Assembly: GCF_029893825.1 (NCBI RefSeq)
Contig: NZ_JARXXV010000001.1
Location: 1,178,001 to 1,242,000, forward strand
Source of the DNA: Aurantimicrobium minutum
GTDB taxonomy: Bacteria > Actinomycetota > Actinomycetes > Actinomycetales > Microbacteriaceae
Direction of reading: 5' to 3'
DNA length: 64,000 nt
Below are positions 33,681 to 44,065 of this stretch, one piece after another. The position numbers were made by a program, and so were the translations under genes. Below the pieces are notes generated by a model. The model was not told the origin of the DNA. It saw only the letters and a list, made by a program, of their open reading frames with translations, and ran no database searches. How positions within the stretch are numbered: the stretch's first letter is position 1; each line of letters starts with the position of its first letter.

Positions 33681-34406
33681 TTACCTATTCTTTGTCACAA
33701 AATCGAGACGCTCCTTGCGCAGCGCCTCCACTTCAGCCTCGACGATGTGTTCGAGCTTACGGTCAATTGCCCAGCTCAGGAGTTGTTCGGCAACCTGAGG
33801 GTTACGAACCAGGCAGGGCCCGTGCAGGTAGGTGCCAATGACGCGGCCATTGATCGCACCTTCGGTAGTGCCGTCGCCGTTACCAATCCCGGAGGTGACG
33901 GACGCAAATGGTTCAACCCCAGAACCGAGGTGAGTGAAACCACCGTGGTTTTCATACCCGGTCAGCACCGCAGAAATACCTGCAGGTCCTGAAGACAGTG
34001 GGTGTGCCACAAGCTCTCCCACCGCACGCTTCTCTAAGCGGTCGGTAGTGACATCAAGCAGGCCAAGACCTGCCGAAGGCTTGCCCTCAGCATCAAGGAA
34101 CGTGTGGCCCAAGATTTGGTAGCCGGCACAAATAGACAGCACAGCAGCACCATTCTTCACGCCTTCGGCGAGCGCACCGCTGGCGTGCAGCGCAGCTGCG
34201 GCAGCGGACTGCGCGGTGTCTTCACCACCACCTAAGACATAGATATCTGCATTCGCAGGAACCTTGTTGCCGGGAGAAACTTCCTCAACCGAAACAGTGA
34301 TGCCGTGGAGCGCAGCGATGTGGCGCAGCGCCGCCACATTTCCGCCATCTCCATAAGTGCCGAGCAGCGTGGGATAGATCGACGCAATCTTGACGGTCTT
34401 ACTCAT
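33681..34406 (-). CDS. gatD: Lipid II isoglutaminyl synthase glutaminase subunit GatD
   Basis: The 241-residue product is a class I glutamine amidotransferase with YPTLLGTYGDGGN at the start, catalytic Cys93 in LSICAGYQ and His in GTYLHGP. It supplies ammonia to MurT for amidation of the D-glutamate of lipid II to isoglutamine. The four-base overlap with murT just upstream confirms the pair. The POT gene begins four bases after the stop. Confidence 0.95.
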   Translation of the reverse strand: MSKTVKIASIYPTLLGTYGDGGNVAALRHIAALHGITVSVEEVSPGNKVPANADIYVLGGGEDTAQSAAAAALHASGALAEGVKNGAAVLSICAGYQILGHTFLDAEGKPSAGLGLLDVTTDRLEKRAVGELVAHPLSSGPAGISAVLTGYENHGGFTHLGSGVEPFASVTSGIGNGDGTTEGAINGRVIGTYLHGPCLVRNPQVAEQLLSWAIDRKLEHIVEAEVEALRKERLDFVTKNR

Positions 34407-35686
34407 GCGTCCACCTCGCCTTCAAGTGCACCCACGCGAATCTTTTGGAACGCTGTATAGGTTGCAGCGCAGTCAATGACGTCAATAGCGCGAACGCTGT
34501 CAGGAAGATCAGCATCAGGAGCGAACGGGTCTTCCACCACGACAGAATCAACACCGGCGTGGAGCAATCGCACGGCCAGATCGCGGCGGCGATTGCCGGA
34601 CGCGATCACCGTGCGTCCTGCCAAACGTTCAAAAGGAACATCCCAGAGCCAGGAAGGGTCGCGGCCATCTGCACTGTTTGAGTTGATCATGACAATCACC
34701 GGTGTAGGTGCTGGGGGCATGATGTCGAGCAGTTCACTCCAGCCCGCGGGGTTCTTAGCCAACAGCAGTCGCACCTTCAGCGCACCCGATTGAACAACCG
34801 CATAGCGGCCAGATACTGCCGAAACGGTGGACATGAGTTCCACAGCCTTGGGCAAGTTGTATCCGAGTTCACTGCACGCGGCTAAAGCCATGGTGGCATT
34901 CGAGGCATTGAAACGACCAGGCAGGTTCAGATCGGAGAGATCAAACTTTTCACCCGTTGGTGAAATGGCAGTAGCGGTGGTCTTCCCCTGTGCCGCCTTC
35001 CACTCAAAGTTCCATGAAGGGGTGGGGCGTTTTCTTCCGCAACCCGAACAGCTCCAGGTCTTCTCATCACGGGAAAGCAGAGTTCCACACTCTGGGCAGA
35101 CTGACGAGTCAGCAGTCCATGCCTGGCCTGCTGAAACCCAGACGATCTTCTTTGTCTTCTCGGCAGCAAAGACCACGATGGGGTCATCCGCATTAGCAAT
35201 GATGAGAACCTCGGGGTTCTCTTCGATCATTTTGCGCCACTTGCGCGCAAGCATCGCCACTTCACTCATGCGGTCAAGCTGATCGCGGCTCAGGTTGGCG
35301 AGAAGCACAACCTTCGGCTTCGTCTCTTTCACGATCCGTGGCAGATATGCCTCATCGACTTCGAGCACTGCTTGAGCGCCTGGAGCGCCGGTGGCCAAAG
35401 CCCACACAGCGCCTTCGGTCATGTTGGCCCCGGTAGTGGGCGAAGCGATTGGTCCACCCTGGCTCATTGCTGTTGCAAGCAGACGAGTGGTGGAGGTCTT
35501 TCCGTTGGTGGCAGAAACTAAGGCTGCAACTCGTCCTTGAGCTAAGTCCTCAAGAGCGTGGGGAGAAAGTTTGAGGGCAACAGTGCCGCCAATGATCATG
35601 CCCTCGCCTCGTCCAGCCAACCGCGAAGCGGTGGCAGCAAGTTTGCCCGCAGAAATCGCCAGACGGGTTCGCAGGGGCGTATTCAC
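34403..35686 (-). CDS. murT: Lipid II isoglutaminyl synthase ligase subunit MurT
   Basis: The 427-residue Mur-ligase-like protein has the P-loop SATNGKTSTTRLLA. A zinc-ribbon insertion holds CPECG and CSGCG (about 215-240), and DUF1727 is at the C-terminus. With GatD it amidates lipid II at the cytoplasmic face of the membrane. The GTG at 35686 is the only early start and has GGAGAG close before it. Confidence 0.94.
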   Translation of the reverse strand: MNTPLRTRLAISAGKLAATASRLAGRGEGMIIGGTVALKLSPHALEDLAQGRVAALVSATNGKTSTTRLLATAMSQGGPIASPTTGANMTEGAVWALATGAPGAQAVLEVDEAYLPRIVKETKPKVVLLANLSRDQLDRMSEVAMLARKWRKMIEENPEVLIIANADDPIVVFAAEKTKKIVWVSAGQAWTADSSVCPECGTLLSRDEKTWSCSGCGRKRPTPSWNFEWKAAQGKTTATAISPTGEKFDLSDLNLPGRFNASNATMALAACSELGYNLPKAVELMSTVSAVSGRYAVVQSGALKVRLLLAKNPAGWSELLDIMPPAPTPVIVMINSNSADGRDPSWLWDVPFERLAGRTVIASGNRRRDLAVRLLHAGVDSVVVEDPFAPDADLPDSVRAIDVIDCAATYTAFQKIRVGALEGEVDA

Positions 35687-35768
35687 CTCTCCACTTTATT
35701 CTGTGACGAAGTCTTTCCCCTGTTGGCGTTTGCTTGTTTGAAATAACAGTGAATAAGAGTAGTGTCAT

Positions 35769-35825
35769 CCACTGGTGCGCCGGGAAGTCTGGTCGGCAAA
35801 ATATTTCCTGACCCCGATTGGCAAA
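35769..35825 (+). promoter_or_regulatory. Possible structured 5' leader of kup
   Basis: GC-rich CACTGGTGCGCCGGGAAG followed by TCTGGTCGGC can fold (GCCG...CGGC, CCGG...CTGG) and then GGTC...GACC. It stands out from the AT-rich flanks and sits just before kup. It looks like a leader element, but I cannot match it to a named riboswitch. Confidence 0.25.
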
Positions 35826-37703
35826 ATGAATATTCAATCTCCCAGCCGAAAATCTGCCAAAGGAACATTGCTCCTCGCATTAGGCGCACTCGGCGTTGTC
35901 TACGGCGACATTGGAACAAGCCCGATTTATGCCTTCAAAGAGTCGGTCAATGCTGCAGGAGCTTCCAGAGATGACGTTCTAGGAATTGTTTCGCTTATTT
36001 TTTGGACTCTCACCATAGTCGTAAGCATCAAATATCTCTTAGTCGTACTTCGGGCAGACAATCATGGCGAAGGTGGCGTACTGGCGCTGTTTGCTTTACT
36101 TCCCCAGAGGATTCGTGAAGCTCGAAAAGGTCCCAAAGCAGCGATTGTTTTTATGATGCTCTTGGCCGCATCTTTACTCTTTGCCGACGGGCTGTTAACT
36201 CCTGCGATTTCTGTGCTTTCCGCAACTGAGGGACTTGGCACAATCAACCCTGACTTAGCTCAGTTCGCTGTGCCTGCAACAGTTGTAATTTTGCTGATCC
36301 TCTTTATTTTTCAGTTCCGTGGCACAGGGTTTATGGGGACTATTTTCGGCCCAATCATGATGCTGTGGTTCATCAGCATCGCGCTGTTTGGAATTAGTCA
36401 ACTTGTCCAAAATCCAGAAGCCTTCATTGGCCTCAATCCTGCATTTGCTATTGAATACATTGGCAACCATGGATGGTTCACTCTTATCGTGATGTCCTCA
36501 GTTATTCTTGCGGTTACAGGAGCCGAGGCACTCTATGCAGATCTGGGGCATTTTGGAAAATCACCCATTCGTATCAGCTGGTTTGCGGTTGTAAACATCA
36601 GTTTGGTGCTGAGTTACCTTGGACAAGCTGCCCTGGTGCTGCGGAAACCTGAAATGGCAGAAAACCCCTTCTTTGGTCTTGCGCCAAATGAAGGCTGGGT
36701 TATCTATTTAGTTCTGCTTTCAACAGTTGCCACCATCATCGCTTCACAAGCTCTCATCAGCGGAGTCGCCTCTATTGCTAGCCAGGCCATTCGTTTAGGT
36801 CTTATTGCTCGAATGAAAGTTGTTCACACCAGCCACAAGCATGAGGGCCAAATCTATGTTCCCTTTGTGAATGCAATTGTTGGTATTGGTGCAATCGCTT
36901 TAGTAATCATCTTCGAAACTTCCTCCGCTCTTGCCGGTGCATATGCATTTGCCATTGCTGGAACGATGATGATTACGACCATCGCGTTGTTCTGGATTGC
37001 GCTAGAAAATTGGAAGTGGCGCCCCTATTTGGCGATTCCATTGCTTTCGGTTTTCTTAGTCATCGACGTCGCCTTTGTGGTGTCAACATCAACGAAGATT
37101 TTCAAAGATGCCTGGGTACCACTTCTGATCGGTTTTGTTGTTGCGTCAATCATGTGGATTTGGCGCAAGGGTAGATACCTTCTCAACGAAATGTTGACGA
37201 ACGAAACCATGACTTGGAACAAAGTCGATCAACTTCGAAGCTCCAAGAAAATATCTGTCACCCCGTCGGTTGGCATTTATCTTGCCGCCAATCCTTCTTT
37301 GGTTCCACAGGCACTCGAATCACAAATTCGTGCTCTGAAATCTATGCCCCAGAAGATTGTTATGGTTCACGTCGTGACTACCGAGCAGCCCTATTCGAAA
37401 GAAAAGCCGCTATACATAGAACTCTCTGAGTACCTTGCTCGAGTCACTGTATTTTCTGGATTTATGGAGTTGACTGACCTGCCTAAGGCGCTTCGGAGCA
37501 AACATATTCGCGAGCACTTTGATGAGAAAGAAGCCACCTACTTCGTGGCGACGCGAAAGTTCGTCAACCCACATGACGGAGACCTCAACAAGGTTGAAGA
37601 CCTTATTTTCTCTGCCATGCACAGAAACTCTGAATCTGCATCGGAATACTTCAAGCTTCCGGCTGGTCGAGTAATCACAATCTCTGTTTCGATGGAGGAC
37701 TAA
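35826..37703 (+). CDS. kup: Kup-type low-affinity potassium transporter
   Basis: The 625-residue protein begins its homology with LLLALGALGVVYGDIGTSPIYAFKES (in part GVVYGDIGTSPIYA), the signature of KUP/HAK/KT importers. There are 12 predicted helices and a C-terminal cytoplasmic domain of about 130 residues with PSVGIYL and TVFSGFMEL. It takes up K+ with protons. The ATG at 35826 lacks a clear ribosome-binding site; a GTG at 35775 is an alternative. A structured leader may control it. Confidence 0.92.
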   Translation: MNIQSPSRKSAKGTLLLALGALGVVYGDIGTSPIYAFKESVNAAGASRDDVLGIVSLIFWTLTIVVSIKYLLVVLRADNHGEGGVLALFALLPQRIREARKGPKAAIVFMMLLAASLLFADGLLTPAISVLSATEGLGTINPDLAQFAVPATVVILLILFIFQFRGTGFMGTIFGPIMMLWFISIALFGISQLVQNPEAFIGLNPAFAIEYIGNHGWFTLIVMSSVILAVTGAEALYADLGHFGKSPIRISWFAVVNISLVLSYLGQAALVLRKPEMAENPFFGLAPNEGWVIYLVLLSTVATIIASQALISGVASIASQAIRLGLIARMKVVHTSHKHEGQIYVPFVNAIVGIGAIALVIIFETSSALAGAYAFAIAGTMMITTIALFWIALENWKWRPYLAIPLLSVFLVIDVAFVVSTSTKIFKDAWVPLLIGFVVASIMWIWRKGRYLLNEMLTNETMTWNKVDQLRSSKKISVTPSVGIYLAANPSLVPQALESQIRALKSMPQKIVMVHVVTTEQPYSKEKPLYIELSEYLARVTVFSGFMELTDLPKALRSKHIREHFDEKEATYFVATRKFVNPHDGDLNKVEDLIFSAMHRNSESASEYFKLPAGRVITISVSMED

Positions 37704-37745
37704 TCCAACATCCCCTGAGAGCAAGCGCGCTTATAAGCTCATCTC

Positions 37746-38177
37746 ATGGACAACTTGGACCGTCGCATCATTGACCAGCTGCGTCAGAATTCTCGAGCCG
37801 CCTATGGAGACATTGGTGGGGTTATTGGGCTCTCTGCTTCCGCAGTCAAACGACGTGTTGACCGCCTCGTTTCTGATGGTGTGATCCGTGGCTTCACTAT
37901 CCACGTTGACCCTTCAATCGAAGGCCTCGAGACCGAAGCTTATGTGGAGTTATTCTGCAGAGGAACCGTTGCACCTGACGAACTTCGCCGTTTGCTCGAG
38001 GGCGTTCCTGACGTGGTTGATGCAGGAACTGTATCTGGAAGTGCCGATGCGATAGTTCACATGCGCAGTCACAACATTGCCAGCCTGGAAGACGCACTTG
38101 AGGCTGTCCGCAATGCTCCCAACGTGGATCACACGAGAACCTCTATCGTGATGTCACGTCTGATTTATCGCCAATAG
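37746..38177 (+). CDS. Lrp/AsnC-family regulator
   Basis: The 143-residue protein has an N-terminal helix-turn-helix (DRRIIDQLRQNSRAAYGDIG, GLSASAVKRRVDRL) and a C-terminal RAM ligand-binding domain (EAYVELFC, VVDAGTVSGSADAIVHM). Such proteins sense amino acids. Related regulators control branched-chain 2-oxoacid dehydrogenase operons, and the bkd operon lies 2.3 kb away, but the link is only a suggestion. Confidence 0.88.
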   Translation: MDNLDRRIIDQLRQNSRAAYGDIGGVIGLSASAVKRRVDRLVSDGVIRGFTIHVDPSIEGLETEAYVELFCRGTVAPDELRRLLEGVPDVVDAGTVSGSADAIVHMRSHNIASLEDALEAVRNAPNVDHTRTSIVMSRLIYRQ

Positions 38178-38210
38178 TTTGTGGCCAAACGTCCCCGCTA
38201 GGCTGGGGGT

Positions 38211-39794
38211 ATGAGCAAAGAAGCCTACGACGTCGTCATCGTCGGTGGTGGTCACAACGGTCTGACCGCTGCTGCATATCTCGCAAAGACTGGCCGGTCT
38301 GTTCTCGTGCTGGAGAAAAGCGACCACCTCGGTGGTGCTGCTATTTCTGCTCAAGCATTTGAGGGTGTTGATGCTCGCCTGTCTCGCTACAGCTACTTGG
38401 TCAGCTTGCTGCCACAGAAGATCATCGATGACTTAGGTCTCGACGTGAAGTTGATCCGTCGTCGCTACTCTTCCTACACTCCTGTTCCCGGAAACCCTGA
38501 AGTGGGTCTGCTGGTGGATAACCAGGATGCTGCCGCAACTGCTTCCTCCTTCTCTCGCATTGGAGAAGGTGCCGATGCTGCTGGCTTTGAGAAGTTCTAT
38601 GCCAAGACCATTACTTTGGCTCAAGCATTGTGGCCTTCGGTGACCGAACCACTCGTGACCCGTTCCGAGGCCAAGGCCCTCGTTGGTAATGACGCTGTGT
38701 GGGATGAATTCATTGAGCGCCCTCTGGGCGAAGTCATTGAACGCGACATTCAGGGCGAGATCGCCCGTGGTGTTGCTTACACCGACGGCATCATCGGAAC
38801 CTTCTCTGCCCCTCACGACGCGAGCTTGGATCAGAACCGGTGCTTCCTGTATCACGTCATCGGTGGCACCACCGGTGACTGGGATGTTCCCACTGGAGGC
38901 ATGGGTGCCGTCTCGGGAGAGATTGCTCGCGCTGCGCGCGAAGCTGGTGCGACTCTCGTCACCGAAGCTGAAGTGACGGCCATTGCCCCTGCCGAGAAGG
39001 CCGGCGAAGCCGCCTCTGTTTTCTATAGCAAGGATGGCGTCGCCACTGAAGTGACTGCGCCATGGGTTCTTTCCAACGTTTCCCCGTGGGTACTTGCTCA
39101 GCTGTTGGGTGAAGAACTTCCTGCCGAGAAGCGCCCTGAGGGTGCTCAGGTCAAGGTGAACCTGTTGCTCAAGCGTTTGCCTAAGCTGGCTGATCCCAAT
39201 GTGACTCCTGAGCAAGCTTTTGGTGGCACTTTCCACATCAACGAGAAGTACTCTCAGCTGCAGACCGCATTTGAGGAAGCTTCCTCAGGAAAGGTTCCGT
39301 CGACTCTGCCCTGCGAGATCTACTGCCACTCGCTGAGCGACCCGAGCATCTTGGGTCCCGAACTGCGTGCTTCTGGCGCACAGACCCTGACCGTGTTTGG
39401 CATTCACGCACCACATGCTCTCGTCAACCGCGAAAACAACGACGCGGTTCGTGCTGAACTCCAGGCTGCGGTATTGCGCTCACTCAACAGCGTTCTTGCT
39501 GAGCCCATCGAAGACGTGCTCATGCGCGATGCCAATGGTGAGCTGTGTGTGGAGACTAAGACCACCCTCGACCTCGAGGACGCGCTCAACATGACCGGTG
39601 GAAATATTTTCCACGGACTTCTCTCTTGGCCCTGGGTTGAAGACGGTGATGACCTCTCCACTCCAGCCAAGCGTTGGGGTGTGGCAACGGAGTACCCAGG
39701 TGTTTTGCTCTGTGGTTCTGGTGCTCGTCGCGGTGGTGCTGTCTCCGGTATTGGTGGCCACAACGCCGCTATGGCCGTTCTCGAAAGTAACTAA
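38211..39794 (+). CDS. FAD-dependent oxidoreductase, PYROXD2/phytoene-desaturase-like
   Basis: The 527-residue protein has an N-terminal FAD-binding GGGHNGLTAAAYLAKTG, then VLEKSDHLGG. The C-terminal FAD site is LLCGSGARRGGAVSGIGGHNAA. This pattern belongs to the NAD(P)/FAD oxidoreductases related to carotenoid desaturases and human PYROXD2. No crt genes are nearby, so a carotenoid role is not supported. The LysE gene follows after eight bases. Confidence 0.85.
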   Translation: MSKEAYDVVIVGGGHNGLTAAAYLAKTGRSVLVLEKSDHLGGAAISAQAFEGVDARLSRYSYLVSLLPQKIIDDLGLDVKLIRRRYSSYTPVPGNPEVGLLVDNQDAAATASSFSRIGEGADAAGFEKFYAKTITLAQALWPSVTEPLVTRSEAKALVGNDAVWDEFIERPLGEVIERDIQGEIARGVAYTDGIIGTFSAPHDASLDQNRCFLYHVIGGTTGDWDVPTGGMGAVSGEIARAAREAGATLVTEAEVTAIAPAEKAGEAASVFYSKDGVATEVTAPWVLSNVSPWVLAQLLGEELPAEKRPEGAQVKVNLLLKRLPKLADPNVTPEQAFGGTFHINEKYSQLQTAFEEASSGKVPSTLPCEIYCHSLSDPSILGPELRASGAQTLTVFGIHAPHALVNRENNDAVRAELQAAVLRSLNSVLAEPIEDVLMRDANGELCVETKTTLDLEDALNMTGGNIFHGLLSWPWVEDGDDLSTPAKRWGVATEYPGVLLCGSGARRGGAVSGIGGHNAAMAVLESN

Positions 39795-39802
39795 TTTCAG
39801 CT

Positions 39803-40438
39803 ATGCCTCCTATTGAGAACCTGATTGCGTTCAGCATCGCGGCGCTGGTGATCATTTTGATCCCCGGCCCTTCCGTGATGTTCGCGGTCGGGCGCTCACT
39901 TGCCTTGGGCAAGGGCGCCGGTGTTCTCACTGTGGTGGGTAATGCCCTCGGAACTTCTGTCTGGTTAATTGCCGTTGTGCTGGGTCTCGGCGCGATTGTG
40001 GCTAGTTCGGAAATCTTGTTCTATGGCATCAAATATGCCGGTGCTGCCTACCTTGCCTATCTCGGTATTCAAGCTTTCCGTCACCGTAAAGACCACGGCT
40101 TCGATATTGATTCCTCCGGTGTTCAACAGCCCAAGCTGAAGACTTTGCGTGAAGGTTTTTTGGTGGGCATTAGTAACCCTAAGACCATGGTGTTCTTCAC
40201 TGCCGTGCTTCCTGGCTTTGTTGACGTGAAGCAGGGCAACGTGATGTTGCAGCTGTTTATTCTCGGTTTAATTTTTGAAATCGTGGGTGTGCTCAGCGAC
40301 TCGATGTATGCCATCGGTGCAGGTTTAGCGCGCGACTGGTTTGCCCGTGATCCCAAGCGCCTGGCCATCGTTCAGGGCACCGGCGGCATCATGATTGTCG
40401 GCTTGGCCATCTGGGTGGCCTTCTTCGACTCGCTCTAG
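39803..40438 (+). CDS. LysE/RhtB-family amino acid exporter
   Basis: The 211-residue membrane protein has the family motif [21 protein letters not shown] in helix 1 (in part [14 protein letters not shown]), GNALGTSVW and [11 protein letters not shown], with about six helices. It exports amino acids such as threonine or lysine; which one is not clear. Its stop overlaps that of the convergent E2 gene by four bases. Confidence 0.88.
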   Translation: MPPIENLIAFSIAALVIILIPGPSVMFAVGRSLALGKGAGVLTVVGNALGTSVWLIAVVLGLGAIVASSEILFYGIKYAGAAYLAYLGIQAFRHRKDHGFDIDSSGVQQPKLKTLREGFLVGISNPKTMVFFTAVLPGFVDVKQGNVMLQLFILGLIFEIVGVLSDSMYAIGAGLARDWFARDPKRLAIVQGTGGIMIVGLAIWVAFFDSL

Positions 40439-41829
40439 TCGAGAAGTAGCGCAGGCTCTTCAACCACGCTGGCTACGTCTGCCAGGAAGCGGCTTGCCAC
40501 GTCACCGTCAACTACGCGGTGGTCGAAGCTGGCACCCAAGGTGGTGACAAAGCGAGGACGAACTTCGCCATCCACTACCCAAGGCTTTTGCTTAATTGTT
40601 CCCAGCGCCAAAATGCCCACTTCACCAGGGTTCAAGATGGGTGTTCCGGTGTCCATACCGAACACACCAATGTTGGTGACCGTGATCGTTCCACCTGCCA
40701 TGTCTGCAGGTGACGTCTTACCGTCACGAGCATCCAGGGTGAGCTTCTCCAGAGACTGGGCAAGCTCCAGCAGGCTCATCTCCTGTGAATCTTTCACGTT
40801 AGGAACAATGAGACCTCGAGGAGTAGCTGCTGCAACACCCAAGTTCACGTAACGGTGAACAATGATCTCTTTGTCGGTCCAGGTGGAGTTCACTGTGGGG
40901 TTGCGTCGCACTGCCCAGATGATGGCCTTAGCCAGAATCAGCAGTGGCGACACCTTTACACCAGCAAAGTCAGGAGAGTTCTTCAAACGCTTGACGAACT
41001 CCATGGTGCGAGTGGCATCCACGTCAACAAAGACGGACACGTGTGGAGCAGTGAAAGCGCTCTGGACCATTGCGGTGGCGATAGCCTTACGCACACCCTT
41101 GACCGGAATGCGCTCTTCGCGCTCTTCAGGCCATTCGGGGGTTTGAATGTTGCGGAAGACCGAGGCCTGCGATGCGTGACGAATCACATCATCGCGAGTG
41201 ATTTCTCCGGCAATACCGGTGGCCTGAACCTCTGCGAGGTTCACATCCAAGTCCTTAGCAAGCTTGCGAATCGGTGGCTTAGCAATAACCGGAACAGCTT
41301 CGGTCACAGGAAGCGAAACAGGGCGCTTAGCAGCAGGAGCTGCAACAGCCTGTGGAGCTGGTGTCACCACTGCAGGCGCAGCAGGTGGGGTTGGTGCAGG
41401 AGCGTTACCGCCGCGGCGGCGGCGGGTGGCAGCGTGTCCACCAACTCCGTAACCAACCAGAACACTTCCGGACGCTTCCTCCTTGGCATCCTTTGCTCCG
41501 GCAACCTCGCTGGCATCGGTGACGAACACTTCGTTCGCCATCGCTGCCTGGGCGAGGGTGGGGGTGGGGGCAGTGAGCATCGAATCACCTGCAGTTGTGA
41601 TGGTGATAATCGCGGTTCCCACCTCGACGGTTTCGCCTTCTTGGGCAAGAAGTTCGCCCACCTGACCCTCATAGGGGCTCGGCAGTTCAACCAGAGACTT
41701 GGCAGTCTCAATCTCAACGAGCACGTCGTTGATGGCGACCGAGTCGCCTGGCTTCACTTTCCAGGAGACAATCTCTGCCTCGGTCAGACCTTCGCCAACG
41801 TCGGGGAGATAGAACTTAGATACCGTCAT
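40435..41829 (-). CDS. bkdC: Dihydrolipoyl acyltransferase E2 of a branched-chain 2-oxoacid dehydrogenase
   Basis: The 464-residue product has one lipoyl domain (lipoyl Lys44 in ETAKS), an Ala/Pro linker and a peripheral-subunit-binding domain ([17 protein letters not shown]). The catalytic acyltransferase domain ends with [10 protein letters not shown] (HxxxDG). Together with the two upstream E1 subunits it forms an acyl-CoA-producing complex. The E1 alpha/beta arrangement favours branched-chain rather than pyruvate substrates. No E3 gene lies here. Confidence 0.92.
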   Translation of the reverse strand: MTVSKFYLPDVGEGLTEAEIVSWKVKPGDSVAINDVLVEIETAKSLVELPSPYEGQVGELLAQEGETVEVGTAIITITTAGDSMLTAPTPTLAQAAMANEVFVTDASEVAGAKDAKEEASGSVLVGYGVGGHAATRRRRGGNAPAPTPPAAPAVVTPAPQAVAAPAAKRPVSLPVTEAVPVIAKPPIRKLAKDLDVNLAEVQATGIAGEITRDDVIRHASQASVFRNIQTPEWPEEREERIPVKGVRKAIATAMVQSAFTAPHVSVFVDVDATRTMEFVKRLKNSPDFAGVKVSPLLILAKAIIWAVRRNPTVNSTWTDKEIIVHRYVNLGVAAATPRGLIVPNVKDSQEMSLLELAQSLEKLTLDARDGKTSPADMAGGTITVTNIGVFGMDTGTPILNPGEVGILALGTIKQKPWVVDGEVRPRFVTTLGASFDHRVVDGDVASRFLADVASVVEEPALLLD

Positions 41830-41839
41830 CTGGTCACTC

Positions 41840-42820
41840 CTAGTAACTCAGCACTCGGTCGACAGCGTCGAGGACGCGGTCCGAGTCGGGTAGGTAGATG
41901 GCTTCCAGCTTTGCTGGAGGGAAGGGGGTGTCGAAGCCGGCCACACGCAGCACGGGTGCTTCGAGTGAGTAGAACGCCTTCTCAGTAATGGTTGCTGCCA
42001 GCTCAGATGCCAGGCTGACATTGCCGGGGGCTTCCTGAGCAATGACGCAACGACCGGTCTTGCGAACTGATTCCAAGATGGGTGCGTAGTCGATGGGTGA
42101 CAGCGAGCGAACGTCAATGACTTCCAAGCTCATACCCTCAGTTGCGGCAACCTCTGCTGCCTGCAGCAGAACACTCACCATGGCTCCGTGACCAATGACG
42201 GTCACGTCGTTGCCTTGGCGAACTACGCGGCTGGCGTGGAGAGGGAAGTTCGATGCCGACGTGTCGACATCTGCCTTAGGCCAATAACGGCTCATGGGCT
42301 CGAAGAAGATGACGGGGTCGTTCGACGCGATAGCTTCTTGAATCATCCAGTAGGCGTCGTGAGGATTGCTCGGGCTGACCACGCGCAAACCTGCTGTGTG
42401 GAGGAAGTATGCCTCGTTGCTCTCCTGGTGGTGCTCAACTGCACCAATGTGGCCGCCATAAGGAATGCGGATCACGACGGGGAACTGCATGGCACCCTCG
42501 TGACGGTTGGTCAGCTTGGCTAGCTGGCTGGTGATCTGGTCAAAGGCGGGGTAGACGAAACCGTTGAACTGAATCTCCACCACTGGGCGGTAGCCACGCA
42601 TGGCCAAACCGATAGCTGAACCGACGATTCCCGATTCGGCCAAAGGAGTATCGAGCACACGATCTGCACCGAATTCTTGCTTGAGACCTTCGGTCACACG
42701 GAAGACACCACCGAGGGTTCCGATGTCTTCACCCATCAAGATGACCTTGGGGTCGTTGAGCATGGCCTGGCGCAGACCTAAGTTGATTGCTTTACCTAAA
42801 GGAAGGTTTTCAATAGCCAT
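41840..42820 (-). CDS. bkdB: 2-Oxoacid dehydrogenase E1 beta subunit
   Basis: The 326-residue protein matches the transketolase-type beta subunit: [38 protein letters not shown] and the C-terminal swivel domain with [14 protein letters not shown] and [15 protein letters not shown]. It pairs with the alpha subunit to decarboxylate 2-oxoacids. Its ATG overlaps the E1 alpha stop (TAATG). E2 follows ten bases later. Confidence 0.93.
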   Translation of the reverse strand: MAIENLPLGKAINLGLRQAMLNDPKVILMGEDIGTLGGVFRVTEGLKQEFGADRVLDTPLAESGIVGSAIGLAMRGYRPVVEIQFNGFVYPAFDQITSQLAKLTNRHEGAMQFPVVIRIPYGGHIGAVEHHQESNEAYFLHTAGLRVVSPSNPHDAYWMIQEAIASNDPVIFFEPMSRYWPKADVDTSASNFPLHASRVVRQGNDVTVIGHGAMVSVLLQAAEVAATEGMSLEVIDVRSLSPIDYAPILESVRKTGRCVIAQEAPGNVSLASELAATITEKAFYSLEAPVLRVAGFDTPFPPAKLEAIYLPDSDRVLDAVDRVLSY

Positions 42821-43956
42821 TAGTGGCCTCCTCCCTGCTCATCAAAAGACGCTTCGTAGTTGGCAAGCCACTCACTCTGTTCGTCCATTACCGGGTGAGG
42901 GTCTGAGTAAACGTGGTTGAACATGCTGGCAGGTTCGGGGTTGGGAAGCTCAATCGTGCGGCGACGAACATCGCTGGCAAAATCTGCTGCTTCTTGGTGA
43001 ACCTCGTCAAAGAACGACTGTGGTGCTCCCGAGTTACGCAAGAACGCTTCCATGCGAGTAATGGGGTCACGGGCAATCCATGACTCCAACTCAGCGTCGG
43101 TGCGATACTTCGTGGGGTCATCGCTCGAGGTGTGGGCACCGATGCGGTAGGTGTGAGCCTCAATCAGGCTGGGGCCCTTACCGCTGCGGGCGTCATCGAG
43201 CTGCTTTGCGGTAACCGCATAGCTGGCGAAGACGTCATTACCGTCGACCTGAACACCGGGGATGCCGAAACCTTCACCGCGCTTATAGAGCGGAACGCGT
43301 GCCTGAGTGCTGACCGGCACTGAGATAGCCCAGTGGTTGTTCTGCACAAAGAAGACCTGAGGGGTTTGGTAGCTCGCAGCGAAGACGAGTGCTTCGCTGA
43401 CATCTCCTTGGCTGGTCGCACCATCACCGAAGTAAACAATGACTGCCTGGTCGGTGTCTGTGTTTCCGGTGTTGGTTGCACCATCAAAGTTGATGCCCAT
43501 GCCGTATCCGGTGGCGTGCAGTGCCTGTGATCCGATAACCAGCGTGTAGATGTGGAAGTTGTTGTAGGCAGGGTTTGTTGGGTCCCACCCACCGTGCGAC
43601 AAACCTCTGAGGACGCGGATGATGTCCACAACATCTATGCCACGAATCATGCCAATCGCGTGCTCGCGGTAAGCGGGGAAGATGTGGTCTTGAGCCTTGG
43701 CAGCATGCCCGGAACCAACCTGTGCACCTTCTTGGCCGTGGCTGGGAACCCAGAGAGCGAGTTGGCCCTGGCGCTGCAAGTTCGTTGCTTCGGTATCAAA
43801 GCGGCGAATCACAACCATGTCGCGGTAGAACTTGCGGTGGTCTGCTTCAGTCAGGCGCTGGAAATAGGGCAGAAACTCTTCTGCGCTTGCGCTGGGGGCA
43901 TAGTGTCCCTCGGGCGTGAGGAACTGCACCATGGGATCTAACGTCTCATCGGCCAT
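42820..43956 (-). CDS. bkdA: 2-Oxoacid dehydrogenase E1 alpha subunit
   Basis: The 378-residue subunit binds thiamine diphosphate: the motif GDGATSQGDVSEALVFAASY...NN is seen (GDG to QNNHW). RDMVVIRRFDTEATNLQRQG opens the domain and SSDDPTKYR marks the phosphorylation-loop region. It is first in the bkd operon. Products would be isobutyryl-, isovaleryl- and 2-methylbutyryl-CoA for branched fatty acids, in line with actinobacterial membranes. Confidence 0.92.
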   Translation of the reverse strand: MADETLDPMVQFLTPEGHYAPSASAEEFLPYFQRLTEADHRKFYRDMVVIRRFDTEATNLQRQGQLALWVPSHGQEGAQVGSGHAAKAQDHIFPAYREHAIGMIRGIDVVDIIRVLRGLSHGGWDPTNPAYNNFHIYTLVIGSQALHATGYGMGINFDGATNTGNTDTDQAVIVYFGDGATSQGDVSEALVFAASYQTPQVFFVQNNHWAISVPVSTQARVPLYKRGEGFGIPGVQVDGNDVFASYAVTAKQLDDARSGKGPSLIEAHTYRIGAHTSSDDPTKYRTDAELESWIARDPITRMEAFLRNSGAPQSFFDEVHQEAADFASDVRRRTIELPNPEPASMFNHVYSDPHPVMDEQSEWLANYEASFDEQGGGH

Positions 43957-44065
43957 ATACCCAATCTATCCGGTCACAGCCCGCGGAACTGGTAGGTCTT
44001 CTACAATCTCTTTCGAAAACCGTAGGAGAATCCCAACTATCAGTCACACCTGCCACAATGGAGAT

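Noticed and set aside
38211-39794. Carotenoid desaturase implying a crt cluster
   Set aside because: No phytoene synthase or other crt gene lies close, and the sequence is nearer to PYROXD2-like oxidoreductases.
40855-41988. 377-codon open frame on plus opposite the E2/E1 beta genes
   Set aside because: It is the antisense shadow of clearly homologous bkd genes, with low-complexity, unfamilial translation.
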